The notes under the pieces are model-generated. The model was not told where the DNA came from and ran no database searches. It saw only the letters and a list, made by a program, of their open reading frames with translations. DNA of 64,000 bases from Anaerohalosphaera lusitana. Its GTDB lineage: Bacteria; Planctomycetota; Phycisphaerae; Sedimentisphaerales; Anaerohalosphaeraceae. The stretch spans positions 2,840,593 through 2,904,592 of the forward strand of contig NZ_CP019791.1 of the NCBI RefSeq assembly GCF_002007645.1. Reading direction: 5' to 3'. The translations under genes were made by a program, and so were the position numbers. The stretch's first letter is position 1; each line of letters begins with the position of its first letter. Below, piece by piece: positions 52,081-61,783 of this stretch.

Positions 52081-53019
52081 CTAGAATGGCTCTCTGGGAT
52101 TATCCAGACAAAAATCGACAAGTTCTTCAATTCTAGCAGTTCCGCCGCACATAACTTTGTCCGCCCCTCCCCAGTAGATCTTGACGGTGCCGTCTGGTTC
52201 GGGCACTGCAGCGCATGTAAAAACGACATTGTCGACATAACCGCTGACTTCCCACGGGTCTTCGGGTTGCAGTATCCATCGGTCGCCGACAGCTATAAGT
52301 CTGGCTGGATCGTCAAGGGCATGCATACAGACCCCGAGACGATAAACACTGCCGGACATGGTGGGGAATACACCGTGGTAAATGTTCAGCCAGCCGCGAG
52401 ACGTTTTGATAGGCGGAGCACCTGGTCCTATCTTCATTTCGTCCCAGTGGTAGGTAACCGGCTTCATAATTACGCGAGATTCGCCCCAGTGGATAAGGTC
52501 CGGTGAATAGCTGATCCATACGGACCAGGGGCTGATGTCAGAATGCGGCCTGTCCAGTTTGACGTATTTGCCTCCTATCTTTTCCGGGAAAATGACGGTG
52601 TTGCGATAATCGGCCTGGGTGATGAATGCAACTCTTTCCAACGTAGTAAAATCTCTTGTGCGTGCCATGCCGATGCGTACACCATGAGGGCTGTAGGCAG
52701 AGTATGTAATGTAGTATTCGCCCTCTAACGGGTTGATCCTTGGATCCTCAACGCCGAAAGCTTCATATTCTGCAAATATGCCTTCGCTTGCCGGCGTCAT
52801 GAAAGGTTCTGGGCGTACGGTGAACTTAATTCCGTCCTGTGAATCGGCGATACCGATGATAGATCGGCCGGTGTCGAGATGGGATCTGAAGAGCATTATG
52901 TACTTGCCCTGATGTTTGACCACACCCGCATTGTGAACCGTTTCGACTTTGTACGGCACATCGTCAGTCGTCAGTATGGGATTATTCGCGAACCGTTCGA
53001 CGATAGGTTTGTGTTTCAA
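52081..53019 (-). CDS. GH130 family mannoside phosphorylase/hydrolase
   Basis: The predicted protein has 312 aa. The TTG start at 53019 has AAGGAG seven bases upstream and overlaps the glycosyltransferase gene by 38 bases. It is a five-bladed beta-propeller with IVERFANNPIL, the catalytic Asp region FGVEDPRI (D92) and LNIYHGV, GH130 hallmarks. The family phosphorolyses or hydrolyses beta-mannosides. It is tightly coupled to a GT4 glycosyltransferase and near a second GH130, so a mannose-containing storage or surface glycan may be made and recycled here. Confidence 0.88.
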   Translation of the reverse strand: MKHKPIVERFANNPILTTDDVPYKVETVHNAGVVKHQGKYIMLFRSHLDTGRSIIGIADSQDGIKFTVRPEPFMTPASEGIFAEYEAFGVEDPRINPLEGEYYITYSAYSPHGVRIGMARTRDFTTLERVAFITQADYRNTVIFPEKIGGKYVKLDRPHSDISPWSVWISYSPDLIHWGESRVIMKPVTYHWDEMKIGPGAPPIKTSRGWLNIYHGVFPTMSGSVYRLGVCMHALDDPARLIAVGDRWILQPEDPWEVSGYVDNVVFTCAAVPEPDGTVKIYWGGADKVMCGGTARIEELVDFCLDNPREPF

Positions 53020-54112
53020 TTGCGGTCTCCTTCAGCTCCTGTATTTTCTCCATATGCGGCTTTATGACACTTTTTCTGGTCTTAAGGCGTTCAAGCTCGA
53101 ATATGCGCCAGTAGACCTTCTCATATTCACTGACCATGCATTTGATAGAAAAATTCTCTTCAACACGTTTTCGGCAAGCCCGGCGGTTTATCTTTGAAAC
53201 CTTGCCGACCGCCTCGACGGCCTGGTCAACATTACCAACCAGATACCCCGTTTCGCCGTCAGAGATCACCTCTCGGCATGAACCGCGATCGTAAGCGATC
53301 ACGGGCACCCCTGCCGCATTAGCCTCAGCCATAACAAGACCGAACCTTTCCGGAAGTTCGTTCAGATGGAGCAGGCAAAATGCCTCTTTGAACAATTCGT
53401 CACGCTCCAACGGCCCTACCGGACCTATGTACTCGATCTGCTTACCATCGACATTAGGTTTGACCATCTCTTCAAAATACTCGCGATCCTGCACGATCCC
53501 AGCCAGCTTAAGTTTTTTGTCGGTCCGCAATGCAACCTCTACCGCTAAATGGGTACCCTTGTCGGGATGTATCCTGCCCAACCAGACCAGGTAATCGCCC
53601 GGCTCTGGGGTAAAAGTCAGATTGGCCAGATCTATGCCATTGTAGACCGTTGCAAGATAAGGCAGATGCGGATCACGGTCCGAATCGCTTATCGATACGT
53701 AGTAGAGATCCTTGTATTTGCGGTAGACATCGAGAATCTTCGGCGAAGAGAAGCCGTGGATAGTGGTAAGCATAGGCGTTGAAATGTGTCTGCTGTAGGT
53801 AAGCGGCATGAAGTCGTAATTATTGTGGATCAGGTCGAATTTATGGGCATTTTCCATAAGTTCGCTAATGTGAAGGGCTTCCACGACTTTCGGTTCCAGC
53901 GTAGGGTCCTCCTCGTAGCCGTGAGGGACTACCGCGTGAAGTCTGGCTGATGTGACCGAATCAGCAGTTGCAAAAAGCGTCACATCCCAGCCGCGTCTGA
54001 CTAGGCCCTCGGTGATATTACTCGCGACGGTCTCCCATGCTCCATACTGTCGGGGTGGTGTACGCCAGGCCACAGGTGAGAGCACGGCGATACGCTTTGA
54101 GGTGAACTGCAT
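52982..54112 (-). CDS. GT4 family glycosyltransferase
   Basis: The predicted protein has 376 aa; GGAGG lies eight bases before the ATG. GT-B fold: N-terminal RIAVLSPVAWRTPPRQYGAWE, VTLFATADS and TIHGFSSP; C-terminal LVWLGRIHPDKG (nucleotide-sugar binding) and ERFGLVMAEANAAGVPVIAYDRGS with the conserved E-x(7)-E pattern. It transfers a sugar from a nucleotide sugar with retention of configuration. It is first in an operon with GH130 and its start is preceded by a perfect -10 box. Confidence 0.9.
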   Translation of the reverse strand: MQFTSKRIAVLSPVAWRTPPRQYGAWETVASNITEGLVRRGWDVTLFATADSVTSARLHAVVPHGYEEDPTLEPKVVEALHISELMENAHKFDLIHNNYDFMPLTYSRHISTPMLTTIHGFSSPKILDVYRKYKDLYYVSISDSDRDPHLPYLATVYNGIDLANLTFTPEPGDYLVWLGRIHPDKGTHLAVEVALRTDKKLKLAGIVQDREYFEEMVKPNVDGKQIEYIGPVGPLERDELFKEAFCLLHLNELPERFGLVMAEANAAGVPVIAYDRGSCREVISDGETGYLVGNVDQAVEAVGKVSKINRRACRKRVEENFSIKCMVSEYEKVYWRIFELERLKTRKSVIKPHMEKIQELKETAIETQTYRRTVRE

Positions 54113-54147
54113 ATATTGGCCTCCAACTACAACTCCATTGTATGCCG

Positions 54148-54153
54148 ATTATA
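54148..54153 (-). promoter_or_regulatory. -10 box of the glycosyltransferase-GH130 operon
   Basis: On the minus strand TATAAT at 54153-54148 is a perfect -10; the -35 position (TTTTAA) is weak, so an activator may help. The start codon is about 36 bases downstream. Confidence 0.5.
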
Positions 54154-54244
54154 CGCGAGAATAAGCTTGATTAAAAGAAAGTTAGGACGTAATTTTGTTT
54201 TTAGATCAATACTATGTTGCGGGGAAGAGAATTGAGGAGACACC

Positions 54245-55288
54245 ATGCTAGTAGAGAGATTTGCCGAGAATCCGATCATCAGGCCACAAGATGTCACACC
54301 CAGCAGAGATGATAATGAGGTCGTGGGGGCATTTAATGCCGGAGCAACAGTGTTTCGCGGACAAATCCTGTTGCTGCTGCGTGTAGCTGAAAGGCCTAAG
54401 GACAAAGCAGCAGATGAGCAGGTCGCACCGATACTTAACCCGCATACAGGTGAAATTGAGCATTTCAGGGCGAAAAATGATGATCCTGCCGTTGAGATAC
54501 CTGACTCGCGTTCGTTTTTCTACAACGGAAAGATCAACCTTACAAGCATTTCGCATTTGCGAATAGCTCGTAGTGATGACGGAGTACATTTCGAGATCGA
54601 TGACCGCCCTGCCGTTTATCCGCAGACTTACTATGAAACATATGGGCTAGAGGACCCGAGGATCACACAGATCGGTGAGAAATGGTACATCACTTACAAA
54701 GTCGTTAGCGATCACGGCATCTGTACGGGGCTGCTTTCCACGGAGGACTTCGAGTATTTTGAACGGCACGGCATCATATTCTGCCCCGAGAATCTGGATG
54801 TAGTGCTGTTCCCTGAGATGATCCGCGGCGAATATTGGGCTCTTACCAGGCCTGTACCAATGTATATAGGCCCTAAGGCTATATGGGGTGCAAGATCGGA
54901 CGACCTCATACACTGGGGCGGGCATTGCCCGGTTATCACACCAAGACCCGGTGAGTTTGACGGTGGAAAGGTGGGCGGAAGCTGCGTGCCCATCAAGACT
55001 GACGAAGGATGGCTGGAGATATACCACGGATCTGATATCGAAGACAGGTACTGCCTTGCTGCTGCCCTGCACGATCTGGAAGATCCGAGCAAGGTCATCG
55101 CAAGGTCAAAAGAACCGCTGATGCAGCCGGAAACTGATTACGAGATCAAGGGCTTTTACGGCAACGTCGTTTTTGCGTGCGGGCATGTCGAAAAGGACGG
55201 CGAGATAATCATCTATTACGGCGCCAGTGACGAGCATACCGCAGGCGCAAGGACGACGCTGGATAAGATCATGAATACACTTCAATAA
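54245..55288 (+). CDS. Second GH130 family enzyme
   Basis: The predicted protein has 347 aa; GAGGAGACACC precedes the ATG. LVERFAENPIIRP, YGLEDPRITQIGEKWYITY (D137 catalytic) and LEIYHGS identify GH130. It is longer than its neighbour, with an insert near residues 50-95, and belongs to a different subgroup, so it likely acts on another manno-oligosaccharide. It is divergent from the GT4/GH130 pair across a shared 132-base control region. Confidence 0.88.
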   Translation: MLVERFAENPIIRPQDVTPSRDDNEVVGAFNAGATVFRGQILLLLRVAERPKDKAADEQVAPILNPHTGEIEHFRAKNDDPAVEIPDSRSFFYNGKINLTSISHLRIARSDDGVHFEIDDRPAVYPQTYYETYGLEDPRITQIGEKWYITYKVVSDHGICTGLLSTEDFEYFERHGIIFCPENLDVVLFPEMIRGEYWALTRPVPMYIGPKAIWGARSDDLIHWGGHCPVITPRPGEFDGGKVGGSCVPIKTDEGWLEIYHGSDIEDRYCLAAALHDLEDPSKVIARSKEPLMQPETDYEIKGFYGNVVFACGHVEKDGEIIIYYGASDEHTAGARTTLDKIMNTLQ

Positions 55289-55373
55289 CTATTCAGCAAA
55301 ACACACATGCAGGGTGACAATCGCTCGCAAGACAACGCTGCTGTGATCCAGTTTTGGCTCAAGTGCCATTATT

Positions 55374-56783
55374 TTACGTTAAAGTTACAACCTCATCATA
55401 TTGAGGTACTGAAGTCTTCCAGCCGGTCTGCTGGGTGACATGATCAGCGAAGCTATTGGCGCTCTGTTCTTCGCCGTGAATAACAAAAACTTGTTTAGGT
55501 GCGGTTTTAAGGTTCTTGAGCCAGGCGAGCAGCTCATCACGATCCGCATGGCCTGAAAAACCATGTATGCGGGTAATCGTCGCATTCACGTCATATTGCT
55601 GACCGAGTATGCGAACCGGATTATCACCCTGGACAATACTTCTGCCCAGTGTGCCGACTGCCTGGTAGCCGACAAAAAGGACGGAGCTTTCCGGTCGCCA
55701 GATATTCTGCACGAGGTGGTGTTTGACTCGGCCGCCGGTGCACATACCAGAGCCCGCGATAACCATGACAGTGCCCTTGATGTTGTTAATAGCCTTCGAT
55801 TCCTTGGTGGTTCGTACTAGTTGAAGGCCGGGGAATTCGAAAAGCGACTCATGACGAGCGACGAGTTCTTTCATCTCGTCGTCGTAAAGCTCCGGGTGCT
55901 TTTTGAAGACATCGGTTACCTTTACCGCCATTGGACTGTCCACAAAGGCGAGTATCGGCGGGATCCGGTCTTCGAGAAGGAGCTCATTCAAGTAGTACAA
56001 AACATCCTGTGCCCGCTCGACAGAGAATGAAGGGACAATGATGTTGCCGCCCTTCTGGTATGTCTCGTTGATAGCGTCGGCAAGATTGCCCTTGATATCA
56101 TCCGTGCCCTCGTGCACTCGGTCACCGTATGTCGATTCGATGAATACATAATCAGCATGTTCGAATACCGCCGGGTCGCAGATGATCGGCCTGTCCCCGC
56201 GGCCGATGTCTCCGGAGAACAGCACCGTGCGATTTTCGCCGTCATCGTCACTGATCTTCAGCTTGATGGTAGATGCACCCAGAATATGGCCCGCGTTATG
56301 GAAGGTGGCCGTAACATATTCACCGATCTGGACGGGTTCTTCGTAAAGCACCGGGCTGAAAAGCGGTATCGTAGCTTCAGCATCAGCGGTAGTGTAAAGC
56401 GGTATAACCGGATGATCGACCTTTCTGCCCTCTTTACGGTGTCTTTTGCGCTTGAATGCAGCATCTTCTTCCTGCAGGTGTCCCGCGTCCATCAGCACTA
56501 TCTGTGCAATCTCGGCAGTAGCGGCATTACAGTATATCTTGCCCTTAAATCCTTCCTCAACAAGCTTAGGGAGAAGACCACAGTGATCGAGATGGGCATG
56601 GGTTATCAATACCGCATCGATCGTGTGGGCGGGTACGGGGAAAGGAGCCCAGTTGCGGTCGCGCAGATGCCGTTCCTGATATAGGCCGCAATCGATGAGG
56701 ATGCGTGTGCCGTTGACTTCGAGAAAATGTCTTGAACCGGTCACATTGCCGGCTGCACCGAGGAAATGTACTTTGGCTTCCAT
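55374..56783 (-). CDS. MBL-fold/beta-CASP ribonuclease-type protein
   Basis: The predicted protein has 469 aa. THAHLDHCG (H62, H64, D66, H67) is the metal-binding motif. HNAGHILGAS, FSGDIGRGDRPI and HGFSGHADRDEL are the further zinc-site motifs. A beta-CASP region and an RMMBL C-terminus are present, as in CPSF73-like and archaeal-type RNA endonucleases. It probably processes RNA. It stands alone, convergent with GH130. Confidence 0.9.
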   Translation of the reverse strand: MEAKVHFLGAAGNVTGSRHFLEVNGTRILIDCGLYQERHLRDRNWAPFPVPAHTIDAVLITHAHLDHCGLLPKLVEEGFKGKIYCNAATAEIAQIVLMDAGHLQEEDAAFKRKRHRKEGRKVDHPVIPLYTTADAEATIPLFSPVLYEEPVQIGEYVTATFHNAGHILGASTIKLKISDDDGENRTVLFSGDIGRGDRPIICDPAVFEHADYVFIESTYGDRVHEGTDDIKGNLADAINETYQKGGNIIVPSFSVERAQDVLYYLNELLLEDRIPPILAFVDSPMAVKVTDVFKKHPELYDDEMKELVARHESLFEFPGLQLVRTTKESKAINNIKGTVMVIAGSGMCTGGRVKHHLVQNIWRPESSVLFVGYQAVGTLGRSIVQGDNPVRILGQQYDVNATITRIHGFSGHADRDELLAWLKNLKTAPKQVFVIHGEEQSANSFADHVTQQTGWKTSVPQYDEVVTLT

Positions 56784-57017
56784 GAGATACCCTTACAAAG
56801 AATGATCAGAGCAAGCATTGTAATTAAGCGGTGCATAAAGGTCAACAATTTTACTGGTTAGATTCCTGTAATGGTGAAAATGACCGGCTATATAAATCAC
56901 TTTTAGATGGTTGATAAAAGACATCAAGGCCATATAATGAATATGCAGCACTTACATGCAGACTCAGTTACGTAATTTGCAGCAAGATTTTTCATTAGAC
57001 CTCAGGGAAAGGTTTGA

Positions 57018-59975
57018 ATGAAAGAAGACAACGCCGGCACAATAATCAAGCTTAAGAGTCATATCAAGGTGCTTCAGCAGAGAATCTCGGAGCTGGAGAA
57101 GGCGGATGCACTCCATGAGCAGAGCATGCGTGCGCTTAATCGCAGACGTGAGCTCGGCCAGCTCATAACCAGCATTTCCAAGCAGTTCATTAATCTCCCC
57201 TTCGAGGAAGTAGATCAGGGCCTTGAGAAAGCTCTTGAGAGAATAGGGCTGTTTTTCGGATTAGACCGGGGGTATATATGCCTATTCACATGCGAAGGAG
57301 ATTCGCTTGAGATCGCCCATTGCTGGAACAACAAAGGCATATCCTGTTTTGAAGAGAAAAGCCAGAAGCTGCAGCCTGATAGACTGCCATGGTTGATGAG
57401 ACAGTTGCACAGCAATGAAATAGTCAAAGTGCACAATGTGGAAGTTCTGGGCCCGAATGCTTCGGCTGAGAAGGACTTCTGGTTGAGCCATTCAATCCGC
57501 TCTCTAGTATACATACCGCTGGTCCTTCGTAATGAGTTAGCAGGCTTCGTAGGGTTTGATTGCGTCCGTGAAGAGAGGCGATTTGATGAAGAGACAGGCG
57601 TCATGTTGAGCATCGTCAGCGAGATACTTGCAAACGCGATAGACAGCAAGAGGATCGAGACGGCAAGACGCGAATCAGAGGCCAATTACAGCTCGATATT
57701 CAACGCTGTAGAAGATTTGATACTCGTACATGACCTGGAAACGACCTGCATCATAGATGCCAATGACAACGCTATCGACCGACTGGGCCTCGACAGGCAA
57801 ACGCTGGGCGAGACAAGACTAAAGGAGGTAATTGCAGATCGCAGTGAGAGCTCGGATGAAAAGATCAAAGATAATCTCACCAAGGTGCGGGCAGGAGAAA
57901 CAGTACGTTCGGAAATCGTGCTCAAAGACAAAAACAACCGCCAGTTCTGGGGGGAAGTCAGCCTGAAAAAGGCGTTTATACAGGGCGCTGAACGTGCAGT
58001 GGCGGTGATACGTGACATCAGCGAGAGAAAGCGAGTGAATCTTGCTCTTTACATGAGCGAGCAGAGGTTCCGGGCGATAGCGGACCATACATATGACTGG
58101 GAGATTTGGGGGAGCCCAGGAGGAAGATGTATGTGGACCAACCCCGCAGTTGAACGCGTAACCGGCTACACTGTGCAGGAATGCATGGCGATGAAGGAGT
58201 TTCCAAAGCCTTTCGTCGTCGATGAGGATAAAGATCGCGTATACAACACGTTCGCCTCAGCAATGGAGGGCCATAGCGGGGACAACCTGGAATTCAGGAT
58301 CGAACGCAAAGACGGAAGGATCATCTGGGGAGCGGCATCATGGACGCCGATTTACGACAAGAAAGGTGTCCAGCAGGGTTACAGGGCAAGCATTCGTGAT
58401 ATCACAAAGCAAAAGACCGCCGAGGAAGAGCTTAAAAAGAGCGAGGCCAGATTCCGGGCTGTTTTCGATCAGGCTTATCAGTTCATGGGTTTATTGACAC
58501 CCGAAGGAACAATGCTCGACGTAAATTCCTCGGCACTGGAAGTCACATCAAAGAACAGAGATGATGTTATCGGGGAAACATTCTGGAAAACACCCTGGTG
58601 GTCGCATTCACAAGAAGAACGCAGCAGGGTTCGTGATAGTATAGTACGTGCCGGCCAGGGAGAATCCGTTCGTTTCGAGACCACGAACTGGAAAGCTGAC
58701 GGTAATCTTGCATATATTGATTTCTCTATCAAGCCGATCAGGAACGAGGCCGGCGAGGTCGTGATGCTGATACCGGAGGGTCGTGACATCACAGAACGCA
58801 AAAAGATCGAACGGGCTCTCAAAGAAAGCCAGAGGCGCCTTTCGACGCTGATCAGCAATCTTCCCGGAATGGTCTATCGCTGCAGAAATGACCACGACTG
58901 GACCATGGAGTTTGTCAGCGACGGCTGTAAGGCGTTGACAGGTTATACCGCTTCGGAACTGACCTTGAATGCAAGCATGGAGTATGGGAAATTAATACAT
59001 GAAGAGGATCGTGACTTTGTATGGGAAGAGGCACAGAAAGGTATCAATAGCCGCAAAGCATTCAGGTTGAAATATCGAATCGTACGAAAAGACGGCGAGG
59101 TACGCTGGGTCTGGGAACAAGGCAGAGGCGTTTTCAATGAATATAACGAGTTAGTTGGGGTCGAAGGCGTAATATCCGATGTCACGGAACAGCACGAAGT
59201 GGAAATCGAGCGAGAGGAGCTGCTTCGAAGCCTGTCGGAAAAGAATGACGAACTTGAAAGTGTAATATACGTGAGCTCGCATGACCTGAGGGCTCCTCTC
59301 GTAAATATCGAGGGATTCAGCGGGGAGCTCAGTAATTCTATCGATCAGTTCAGGGAGATCATCGACAGCGGAGGCGTTCCGGAGGATACGAGGGCCAGGC
59401 TCCTCGAGATGCTCGATGAGGACATTTCCGAATCAGTTGGGTTTATCAAGTCAAGCACACGAAAGATTGACAACCTGTTGCGGGGCCTGACGCGACTGTG
59501 CCGCGTAGGAAGACTGGATATGCATCCTCGAAAGCTTGACATGAATAAACTGATGAAAAATGTTCTCGCCAGCGAGTCAGAACAGCTCGATGCTGTGCAT
59601 TCGCAGGTTGAGGTCGATGATCTGCCGCCCTGCCGAGGCGACGCCGACCAGATAGCTGAGGCTTTCGCGGACATAATTGATAACGCTGCAAAATACGTTT
59701 CTCCTGAACGCGAATCAAAGATAAGAGTTACAGGTTGGCGGGATAATGGCACTGTAACCTATTGCGTGGAAGACAACGGAGTTGGAATTCATTACAGCCA
59801 GAAGGAAACCATATTCGAGATATTCCACAGGATCGATCCGGAGGGAAATGTCAAAGGACAGGGCCTCGGCCTGACGATCGTCAAGCGTATAGTCAATCGG
59901 CATGGGGGAAAGGTCTGGATAGAATCGCTGGAAGGCATGGGAAGCAAGGTCTTCGTGAAACTGCCGAACGTTTAG
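57018..59975 (+). CDS. Soluble GAF/multi-PAS sensor histidine kinase
   Basis: The predicted protein has 985 aa; AGGGAAAGG precedes the ATG. A short coiled coil (1-45) is followed by a GAF domain (about 55-205, with RGYICLF and SLVYIPLVLRNELAGFVGFD), then four PAS/PAC modules (about 215-335, 345-465, 470-600 and 605-735; each PAC ends in a DIS/DIT/DVTE-type boundary). The HisKA H-box is SSHDLRAPLVN with H755. The HATPase domain has DNAAKYVS, VEDNGVGI and GQGLGLTIVKRIV. There are no membrane helices, so it senses a cytoplasmic signal through GAF/PAS. No response regulator is adjacent, so its partner is elsewhere. Confidence 0.93.
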   Translation: MKEDNAGTIIKLKSHIKVLQQRISELEKADALHEQSMRALNRRRELGQLITSISKQFINLPFEEVDQGLEKALERIGLFFGLDRGYICLFTCEGDSLEIAHCWNNKGISCFEEKSQKLQPDRLPWLMRQLHSNEIVKVHNVEVLGPNASAEKDFWLSHSIRSLVYIPLVLRNELAGFVGFDCVREERRFDEETGVMLSIVSEILANAIDSKRIETARRESEANYSSIFNAVEDLILVHDLETTCIIDANDNAIDRLGLDRQTLGETRLKEVIADRSESSDEKIKDNLTKVRAGETVRSEIVLKDKNNRQFWGEVSLKKAFIQGAERAVAVIRDISERKRVNLALYMSEQRFRAIADHTYDWEIWGSPGGRCMWTNPAVERVTGYTVQECMAMKEFPKPFVVDEDKDRVYNTFASAMEGHSGDNLEFRIERKDGRIIWGAASWTPIYDKKGVQQGYRASIRDITKQKTAEEELKKSEARFRAVFDQAYQFMGLLTPEGTMLDVNSSALEVTSKNRDDVIGETFWKTPWWSHSQEERSRVRDSIVRAGQGESVRFETTNWKADGNLAYIDFSIKPIRNEAGEVVMLIPEGRDITERKKIERALKESQRRLSTLISNLPGMVYRCRNDHDWTMEFVSDGCKALTGYTASELTLNASMEYGKLIHEEDRDFVWEEAQKGINSRKAFRLKYRIVRKDGEVRWVWEQGRGVFNEYNELVGVEGVISDVTEQHEVEIEREELLRSLSEKNDELESVIYVSSHDLRAPLVNIEGFSGELSNSIDQFREIIDSGGVPEDTRARLLEMLDEDISESVGFIKSSTRKIDNLLRGLTRLCRVGRLDMHPRKLDMNKLMKNVLASESEQLDAVHSQVEVDDLPPCRGDADQIAEAFADIIDNAAKYVSPERESKIRVTGWRDNGTVTYCVEDNGVGIHYSQKETIFEIFHRIDPEGNVKGQGLGLTIVKRIVNRHGGKVWIESLEGMGSKVFVKLPNV

Positions 59976-60022
59976 ACAGAGAATTCAACTGAGAACTTCG
60001 ATGACGCTTACGGGAACTTATC

Positions 60023-60757
60023 TTGAATGAGCACCAAAGAAAAACGGGAAAAAGCTTAAATGATGAGGACAACTGCCGCATCTCTGTGATCATCCCCGTA
60101 CTGCACGAATCTGCTGTCATCAACGAAACAGTACAACATGTTTTCTCTATTGACGGATCAGAAGACTGCGAAGTGATCGTTGCAGATGGATCGGATAATG
60201 CAGACACCCTGGGGGTAATCAAAGATGGACGAATCACAAAAATGCAGTCATCACCCGGTAGGGCAATTCAAATGAACGCAGGAGCAAACGCTGCCTGTGG
60301 AAATGTGCTTGTGTTCCTTCACGCTGACACCTTTTTGCCCAAAAATGCATTTACAGTCATAAAAAATGCAATCTCTAAGCAGCAATACGCAGTAGGTGCT
60401 TTCAAGCTGGGATTGGACTCAGACAAACTTACAATGAAGATAATAACTGCTTTGGCAAATTTGAGAAATCGAATCCTCCGCATCCCCTACGGTGACCAGG
60501 CGATCTTCATCAGAAGAGAACTCTTTGAGGAACTGGGAGGATTCCCAGCCATACCCCTGATGGAAGATATCGAACTGATGAAAAGGCTCAAACGCAAAGG
60601 CTGCAAGGTGTTTTTTTCGAAGGCCAAGGTTACAAGCTCAGCACGGAGATGGCAGAAAGAAGGGCCATGGCGATGTTCTGCACGCAATTTGATAATATCT
60701 GCAATGTATCATCTGGGAGTACCGGCCGAGCGATTGGTTAGATTCTACAGGAGTTAA
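60023..60757 (+). CDS. GT2-like glycosyltransferase of arsenosugar type (TIGR04283)
   Basis: The predicted protein has 244 aa, starting at TTG. ISVIIPVLHESAVIN, EVIVADGSDNADT, GRAIQMNAGANAACGNVLVFLHADT and IPLMEDIELMKRLKRKG fit the TIGR04283 arsenosugar-associated glycosyltransferase family. It would act early in building the arsenosugar sugar moiety. ArsS begins one base after its stop codon, so the genes form one operon. Confidence 0.88.
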   Translation: MNEHQRKTGKSLNDEDNCRISVIIPVLHESAVINETVQHVFSIDGSEDCEVIVADGSDNADTLGVIKDGRITKMQSSPGRAIQMNAGANAACGNVLVFLHADTFLPKNAFTVIKNAISKQQYAVGAFKLGLDSDKLTMKIITALANLRNRILRIPYGDQAIFIRRELFEELGGFPAIPLMEDIELMKRLKRKGCKVFFSKAKVTSSARRWQKEGPWRCSARNLIISAMYHLGVPAERLVRFYRS

Positions 60758-60758
60758 A

Positions 60759-61766
60759 ATGGCAGCACCTAAAGAGCATTACTCCGATAAAAGCTTTCAA
60801 GAGATCGTCAGCGGCATTTCGCCTGCCCTGCTGAAGCTGGACAGGCTGGAAACCCTTCAGGTCAATCTGGGCAACAGATGTAATCAGCAGTGCAGGCACT
60901 GCCATGTTCAGGCCGGTCCCCGCGGCAACAAGATCATGACGCGAGGGGTCATGGACAGCATTGTCTCGTTTGTAAAGAAGCATGGCGATCTTACAGTAGA
61001 TATGACTGGGGGATGCCCGGAGATGAATCCGCATTTTTCATATTTCATGGAAGGCATTACTGAGGTTGTAAATCATATTATAGCGCGTACCAATCTTTCC
61101 GTATTTCTCGAAAACGACTATGACTGGGTCCCGAAATATTATGCTGATCACGGAGTAACCATCGTCGCTTCGTTGCCGTGTTACACCCAAGACAATGTTG
61201 ACAACCAGCGGGGGCAAGGCGTGTTCGACAAAAGCATCAAGGCGATTCGTATGCTGAATAAACTTGGCTATGGGCAGGAGGATAACCTGGAGCTTGATCT
61301 TGTTTACAACCCAGCAGGCGCAACGCTTCCGCCTCCGCAGAGCGATCTCGAAGTAGACTATAAAAAACATCTGATCAATGACCATGATATAGTGTTCAAT
61401 AAACTTTTCACGATCACAAACGCGCCGATCGGAAGATTCAGGCAGATACTTACAGAGCAGGATGAACTCGACTCTTACATCGCAATGCTGCGTGAAAACT
61501 TCAACAGCGAGGCCGCCCAGCAGATCATGTGCCGAAAACTGCTTAGCGTGGATTATCGCGGAATTGTCTATAACTGTGATTTCAATCAGGCATTAGGACT
61601 TCCTGCGATAGATGGATCAGGCTCAGTAATAACCATGGACAATCTAGAATCCGCAATGCGCGGAGAAATACGAATAATAACAGGTTCGCACTGCTTCTGC
61701 TGCACCGCTGGTGCAGGATCGAGCTGTACCGGCACCCTGGCCGGCAGCAAAAGCGGCGATGCTTAA
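60759..61766 (+). CDS. arsS: Arsenosugar biosynthesis radical SAM protein ArsS
   Basis: The predicted protein has 335 aa. C41, C45 and C48 in CNQQCRHCH bind the radical SAM 4Fe-4S cluster. VDMTGGCPEMNPHF is typical for ArsS, and the C-terminal CFCCTAGAGSSCTG belongs to the DUF3641 extension. The enzyme links 5'-deoxyadenosyl to a methylated arsenical, forming an arsenosugar nucleoside. GGAG lies before the ATG. No arsM methyltransferase is in the window. Confidence 0.92.
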   Translation: MAAPKEHYSDKSFQEIVSGISPALLKLDRLETLQVNLGNRCNQQCRHCHVQAGPRGNKIMTRGVMDSIVSFVKKHGDLTVDMTGGCPEMNPHFSYFMEGITEVVNHIIARTNLSVFLENDYDWVPKYYADHGVTIVASLPCYTQDNVDNQRGQGVFDKSIKAIRMLNKLGYGQEDNLELDLVYNPAGATLPPPQSDLEVDYKKHLINDHDIVFNKLFTITNAPIGRFRQILTEQDELDSYIAMLRENFNSEAAQQIMCRKLLSVDYRGIVYNCDFNQALGLPAIDGSGSVITMDNLESAMRGEIRIITGSHCFCCTAGAGSSCTGTLAGSKSGDA

Positions 61767-61783
61767 GAATGGGGGCAAATACG

